Origin: Aotearoamyces nothofagi
Lineage: Eukaryota; Ascomycota; Leotiomycetes; Leotiales; Tympanidaceae
Reading direction: 5' to 3'
Assembly: GCA_015345905.1 (NCBI GenBank)
Contig: JADDTR010000010.1
Location: 124,001 to 188,000 of the forward strand
DNA length: 64,000 nucleotides
Shown here: in pieces, positions 59,406 to 64,000 of the stretch
How positions within the stretch are numbered: position 1 is the first letter of the stretch
How the letters are laid out: the number at the start of each line of letters is the position of its first letter
Made by a program: the position numbers and the translations under genes
The notes under the pieces: model-generated
Database searches by the model: none
The model's input: the letters and a program-made list of their open reading frames with translations, nothing else
What the model was told of the DNA's origin: nothing

Positions 59406-60810
59406 CTCGACGGATCCGCCCCAAGTTATGCCAGTGCAGGAGTCGTGATGGTCGACGGCCTGTAGGTCGCCGTCGGCAGAGCGTGGATTTGTGGGTAAGT
59501 GCGTTTTCGACGCAGCCGCGAAAGTACCGAGAGCGTGCAAGCAGGTCGGGCAGTGGCCGGGGACGCGCGGGCGCAGGAACACGACGCTGTGTTGCTGGAG
59601 AAGAGGACGAGGGCGATGGCGATGGAGGAGAAGGCGATGGAGTTGTTGGGAGGCGCGGGAGCTGAGCTGCGCAGGTTGGGGGAAAGAGCACTTTTAACGC
59701 AGTCTTAAGACGTTTTGAGGGCGGATGGATGGTGCTAGAGATTTGGCTTCGCTACCGGCTTGGGCCACCGAGGGGAGCTGCCTAGCCAGCAGTAGGCCCG
59801 CAGAAAGGTCGAGGATCAACCGTTATCATTCCTGGCAGCGACGAAAGCGCCAGACCGACCGACGCAACGGAGGCACTGCGCACTGCCTGTCGCCCGCCCG
59901 TCTCGAGGCCGATGGAGGTCGCAGGAGGTCGCAGGCGCTCGCGATGGGGAACTCTGTCGGCGTGCCGCCCCGATGAGGTGATGCGCAGGTATTCTGGGGA
60001 ATTTATGTTTGCGGTTACGCTACGTCATTCTCGCGAAGACCCTGCGGTGTATTTATAGGAGGGGAGGATGGGATGCAAATGCAAATGCAAATGCAGCACG
60101 GCAGCAACAGCAACACCGCTGCAGAAGGCCGTGTCGGTCGAGCTCGGAGGCGGTCGGGGCAGGAGTGCACAGCCGGACGGTGGAGGGCCACAGCACACGG
60201 GGAGGCGGTGGACGCTGGGGGAGCATAGTCGATAGATATATATGATAGATATCATCCTGTACAGTACCATACCGTACCGTACAGTAAAGTATTCGGGGTG
60301 CGGTGCAGTGCCGTGCACCCAGCAGCGCACCCAGCAGCGCAGTGCAGTGCACCAGCCCTGTCCTGCTTCCTGCTCTGTTTCCTGTTTTACGAGTTGCGAG
60401 CTGCCAGCTGCCAGCTGCCAGTTGCCAGTGGCCTCCCTGCCCGCTGCGGCCCTCGTCGGGCTGTCGAGCCAACAGCAGAATGCACAGCGTCCACAGCGTC
60501 CACGGCGTCCGCAGCCACGGCGTCCACAGCGCCCAGCATCGCCGGCCCCAGCGAAGGCCCTTCCCACCGCGCCAACCACTTGGTTGCCATTCCTATTCCT
60601 GCCGTGCACTGCATCTACTCGGTGCGCGGGCAAGAGGCAGCTTATGTAAGCCCGCACGCAGCTGGCCACTTCTGGCACGGCGACTTCTAAGACGGCGACT
60701 TCCAGCTTCCCAGACGGCCACTCCGCACACAACGCCGCCCCCCATGGACGACGGCTGGACGGCGTGGCCGGCGACCCCGTGACTGCAGGTGCAGGCTCCA
60801 TGCCCTCGAC

Positions 60811-60857
60811 GCCCTCAAGCCCTCAAGCCCTCAAGCCCTCAAGCCCTCAAGCCCTCG
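60811..60857. repeat. GCCCTCAA 8-bp tandem repeat
   Basis: Five perfect copies of GCCCTCAA, with a variant at each end. Confidence 0.9.
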
Positions 60858-61317
60858 AAGGCCTGCCCTACATACACGCCCGTCCATGCCATGCCGTTCG
60901 CTGTTGTGCGGTGACTGTTCGCTGGGTGATTCATCACATTGGCAGCCAGTAGTCAATCCAGTCCATCCCGTCAATCCTGATCAAGCATGACGGGCCGCTG
61001 GCATCAGTCCACTCGGTACCTGCGGATTGAGGATCGGGCCTGGCGAACTGAGAATTTGCTCGCTGCCCGCTGCTCGCTGCTCGCTGCTCGTCCGCTACTC
61101 GTTCCTCGCTCGGCTGGTACCGCCGACAGCATACCTTCCCACTTCCTTGCCTTGCCTTAGGCGACAGCGCGGGCGACAGAACAGGCGAACAGGCGACCAG
61201 GCGGCCCGGCGACACGCCCTGGACTGCCCTAGCCAAGGTCGGCTGGTAGGCTGTTGTCGTCTTCACATGCAAAAGGCCGCTGTGCGCGCGCCTTGGGCAG
61301 CGGCCCTGTCGTGTCGC

Positions 61318-61475
61318 AGCCAACAGCCAGCAGCCAACAGCCAACAGCCAACAGCCAACAGGCCCTGTACAGCTCAGTCCAGCTCAGTCCAGTCCAGTCC
61401 AGTTCCGCTCAGCACAGTGCAGGACGCTGTAGTGGCCAGCTCCCTCCCAGCTCCCTCCCAGCTCCCTCCCAGCCC
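61318..61475. repeat. Compound short tandem repeats (CAGCCAA, CAGTCCAG, CAGCTCCCTCC)
   Basis: Three successive short arrays with units of 7, about 8-10 and 11 bp; all units begin with CAG. Confidence 0.85.
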
Positions 61476-61801
61476 TCACTGCTCAGCAACACAGCAGCAA
61501 TACTCGAGTAATGGGGCCTGTGGGACAGCGGGCAGGCCTGGCTGTACTTGCTGCACTGCTACTGATGCCACTTTCTCCCACAGGCTCTCCCAGGCCCTCG
61601 AGGCCCGCAAGGCTCTAATCACCCATGCCCTGAGTCTGATCTTGGATAATGATCCGAGATCTACGTGAGTCGCGTGTCGCGTGTCGCCTCAAACGAGAGA
61701 GGGGCCGCAGAAGATCCATATTCATGCCTCAGGCAGATTAAAATACACTAGCACGCTTAGTAGATATGTTTACTGTAAGCCTTGAAGACTAGGCATGAAA
61801 T

Positions 61802-61851
61802 CCTCAGGCATCCTATCCTCAGGCATCCTATCCTCAGGCATCCTATCCTCG
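61802..61851. repeat. TCCTCAGGCATCCTA 15-bp tandem repeat
   Basis: Three near-perfect copies of TCCTCAGGCATCCTA, followed by diverged CTCGGGCACC and, at 61880-61892, CCTCAGGCATCAG. Confidence 0.88.
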
Positions 61852-62043
61852 GGCACCCTCCAGGCACCAGCCACACAATCCTCAGGCATCAGCATTAAGC
61901 GAGAACTCTGTCGGACGGGGACGTGACCTGAGCCTTTCAGCATCGCGACAAATAACAGTCGCGCATAATTGACCGTTTGCTAGCCATCTTCTCTGCACTT
62001 CTGACAGCTTGTGCCGCCAAACACCTCCATCAGCAACATCAGC

Positions 62044-63750
62044 ATGGGCCGGCGCCCCGGTAGAGCCGCAGCGAAGCAGGCTGCAGCTGCCCTCAGTGCG
62101 TTCTCCCCACCAATTCAAACGCTTTGCCGCGCCAGACTCCTGCGCTTACTGACCTCTGCACTCTAGAAAATACCCCGCAAACCTACGATGAAGCTGAGGA
62201 CGAGCTGATGCCCGACGCCAATGCTTCCGACGCAGGCACTCCACAGGAGCTTGAAGACGATGCGGCCGGCGATGAGGACGGAACCCCAGCGCAAGAATCA
62301 GAGCCCGCTTCTGTACCAGCGACACCTCAGCCAGAACCGGTCCTGCGCAAGCGCCGTCTAGGAAGGCCCCCGAAGATAAAGCCTCCTGACTGGGATGCCC
62401 CGGATGATGGAGAGAGAGACGGCTCCGAGACAGGCACCCCATTCAAAAGAAGACGAGGCGGTGGAGCTGGGCGTGGTGGAGGACGTTGGGCTCGTCGCGG
62501 CGGACCGTCGCATGTCACTCAACAACCTGTCGACAAAGAAGGCAATATGATGGATGTCATCAACGATGAGGTGGAGCTTCCAGAAGATCCCGAGGGAGAA
62601 GCAAAGGTTGACAAGCTTGGTCATCTACAAGGTGGACGCGAATACCGGTGTAGAACCTTCACAGTGCATGGAAGAGGTGAAAGACTCTACATGCTTTCAA
62701 CTGAACCTGCCAGGTGTGTGGGCTTCAGGGACAGCTATCTTTTCTTCACAAAGCATAAGCGCCTCTTCAAGATCATCATCGACGAAGAGGAGAAGCGCGA
62801 TATGATTGACAGAGAACTCATACCACATTCCTACAAAGGACGTGCGATTGGCATTGTCACAGCTCGATCAGTATTTCGCGAATTTGGTGCACAGATCATT
62901 GTTGGAGGGAAGAGGGTTATTGATGACTACGAGGTTGCAAAGGCCAAGGCCGACGGTGTCGTAGAAGGCGAGCTTGCAGATCCTAACGACTCCATCAAGG
63001 TGGGCGAGGCATACAACAAGAATCAGTACGTGGCATGGCATGGGGCAAGTTCCGTCTACCACTCTGGTGCGCCAACTGTTCCTCTGCAGAATGGCAAGGC
63101 CGCCGACAGCAAGAAACGTAGGGTTATTGTGAATGATATGAATTGGATGCTGGAGCATGCTCGTGAGGCAAGGTACGTCACTTAGCAAACACTTCTTGAG
63201 AACAATGCTGACATAGTACCATAGCCGTTTTAACTCCTCCCTCAACGCTGCTCGTCGGGCAAACCTTCACGGCATCTACGACGCACATACCAATACTATG
63301 CAGTACCCCGCCATAATGCAGCCATCGCATGCCAGGTGGGAGGCGGCTCCAGACACTTTGGATGAGGCCACCAAAGGTATCGACGGACTGTATGTCGATA
63401 GCATCAAGAAGGACCCAGAAGACCAGCTAGAGACTGCTCTAGAAACCCAAAGCATATTGAAGCCAGTGAAGCCTTTCTATGCCCGTAATTTTCTCATCGT
63501 CGACACTATCTACGAGAACCCCAAATCATCGCAGCTTGGCGTACCTGGCCCAGACGGAGATACTTACGACATTGGATTCAATGGCCTTGCCAACATTTCT
63601 AGCGATATCAGGGACGAGCTACCCGCTGATTGTCGAAAGGCCTTCGATGAAGCCCTTGAACGCGAGAGAGAGTGGAAGACTCGGTGGGGAACCGAAAGCC
63701 TGGACTCGAAGAGAAGGGCTCCGATCATCGACAAGGGGCTCATCATGTGA
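62044..63750 (+). CDS. RSC7: RSC/SWI-SNF chromatin remodelling subunit Rsc7/Swp82 (Npl6)
   Basis: Three exons: 62044-62095, 62167-63172 and 63225-63750, giving 527 residues; introns are 71 and 52 nt. The family is a fungal subunit of the RSC and SWI/SNF ATP-dependent remodellers. The first exon gives MGRRPGRAAAKQAAAAL, basic and Ala-rich. An acidic disordered part follows, then an AT-hook-like RKRRLGRPPKIK (about residues 78-89) and a Gly/Arg-rich patch. The conserved CRC-subunit domain starts near 175 (REYRCRTFTVHGRGERLYML, CVGFRDSYLFFTKHKRLFKI, DRELIPHSYKGRAIGIVTAR, SVFREFGAQIIVGGKRVIDD). After the third exon it continues RFNSSLNAARRANLHGIYDA and the C-terminal PFYARNFLIVDTIYE. Exon junctions are set by frame. 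The C-terminus ends IIDKGLIM. Confidence 0.93.
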
Positions 63751-63783
63751 GCATATGCTGATTGCCCATTGGCAGAGCAGCTT

Positions 63784-63795
63784 GGGGGGGGGGGG
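63784..63795. repeat. Homopolymer of 12 G
   Basis: Twelve consecutive G in the RSC7 3' flank. The remaining 200 bp to the window edge show no gene. Confidence 0.9.
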
Positions 63796-64000
63796 TTGAG
63801 GATCTTCCGGTCGAAAAGCAAGAAGGGCTGGCGTAAAAGGGATGGGTGGCAGCGATCATGCCTGGCGTTCTCTGTACAGTGTAGCATTTCCCCCCGCGAA
63901 TAGGTAATAAATCGAGAAACCACCAGTCTCCGGGCCCCCCGTGACCATGCGCGTGCTTCCCCCTAACGCATCCGACGCCGATCCCACATCCCAAGAGCTT

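Larger units (their letters stand above)
59406..62043. other. 2.6-kb GC-rich repeat-filled spacer
   Basis: It holds the divergent promoters of SCH9 and RSC7. Several long frames on both strands are low-complexity (Ala/Gly/Arg/Pro/Ser/Gln) and have no protein pattern. It contains GCCCTCAA, CAGCCAA, CAGTCCAG, CAGCTCCCTCC and TCCTCAGGCATCCTAT tandem repeats and a TACAGTA word group at 60258-60290. Confidence 0.6.

Noticed and set aside
60025-60801. 258-codon minus-strand frame upstream of RSC7
   Set aside because: Built from short tandem repeats and TACAGTA words; composition-driven.

Overview
The window is nuclear DNA of a filamentous ascomycete (Pezizomycotina). The evidence is short spliceosomal introns (mostly 46-112 nt, with GTAAGT/GTRNGT donors), CT-rich leaders, and single-copy fungal housekeeping genes: THO2, a DUF300 protein, RPC31, ferrochelatase, KU70, VPS28, MDM12, TFIIB, a SAPS protein, VPS60, ATP14, SCH9 and RSC7. 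I could not fix the class or genus from sequence alone. I found no convincing tRNA or rRNA gene, no reverse transcriptase or other retroelement or virus-like coding region, no CRISPR array and no secondary-metabolite cluster.

Layout. 1-1.9 kb: 3' end of THO2. 1.9-8.2 kb: long gene-free stretch of microsatellites and TACAGTA-type repeats, ending in a pyrimidine tract before a WSC-domain membrane sensor (8.2-9.7 kb). 9.7-12.6 kb: another low-complexity spacer, then a DUF300 membrane protein (12.6-14.4 kb). 15.0-28.4 kb is gene-dense: HSM3-like chaperone (-), RPC31 (+), MFS transporter (-), ferrochelatase (-), KU70 (+), VPS28 (+), MDM12 (-). 28.4-36.6 kb is gene-poor; it holds one plausible 51-residue Cys-rich protein and a 13-bp minisatellite. 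A small conserved fungal protein lies at 36.6 kb behind a TATA box. 37-39 kb carries two copies of a short element with terminal inverted repeats. 39.2-59.4 kb is gene-dense again: TFIIB (-), SAPS-family phosphatase regulator (-), VPS60 (+), CM1/centrosomin-motif protein (+), DUF1992 protein (-), ATP14 (+), SCH9 kinase (-). 59.4-62.0 kb is a GC-rich repeat-filled spacer, and RSC7 (+) closes the window.

Functional themes are the dispersed core biology of a fungal cell, not an operon-like system: transcription and mRNP export (THO2, RPC31, TFIIB, RSC7), ESCRT sorting (VPS28 of ESCRT-I, VPS60 of ESCRT-III), mitochondria (ferrochelatase, MDM12, ATP14), nutrient and cell-wall signalling (SCH9, SAPS protein, WSC sensor) and genome stability (KU70).

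The most noteworthy unexplained items are: (1) a MITE-like family of three copies plus a terminal fragment, the best copy having terminal inverted repeats and a 5-bp target duplication in the ATP14/DUF1992 divergent promoter; (2) clusters of the palindromic TACTGTA/TACAGTA word restricted to spacers; (3) an apparent C-terminal exon of the SAPS gene that cannot be joined by a canonical intron; (4) gene-structure details that simple ORF reading misses, such as the first exon of SCH9, the last exon of the MFS gene and the acceptor choice in TFIIB.
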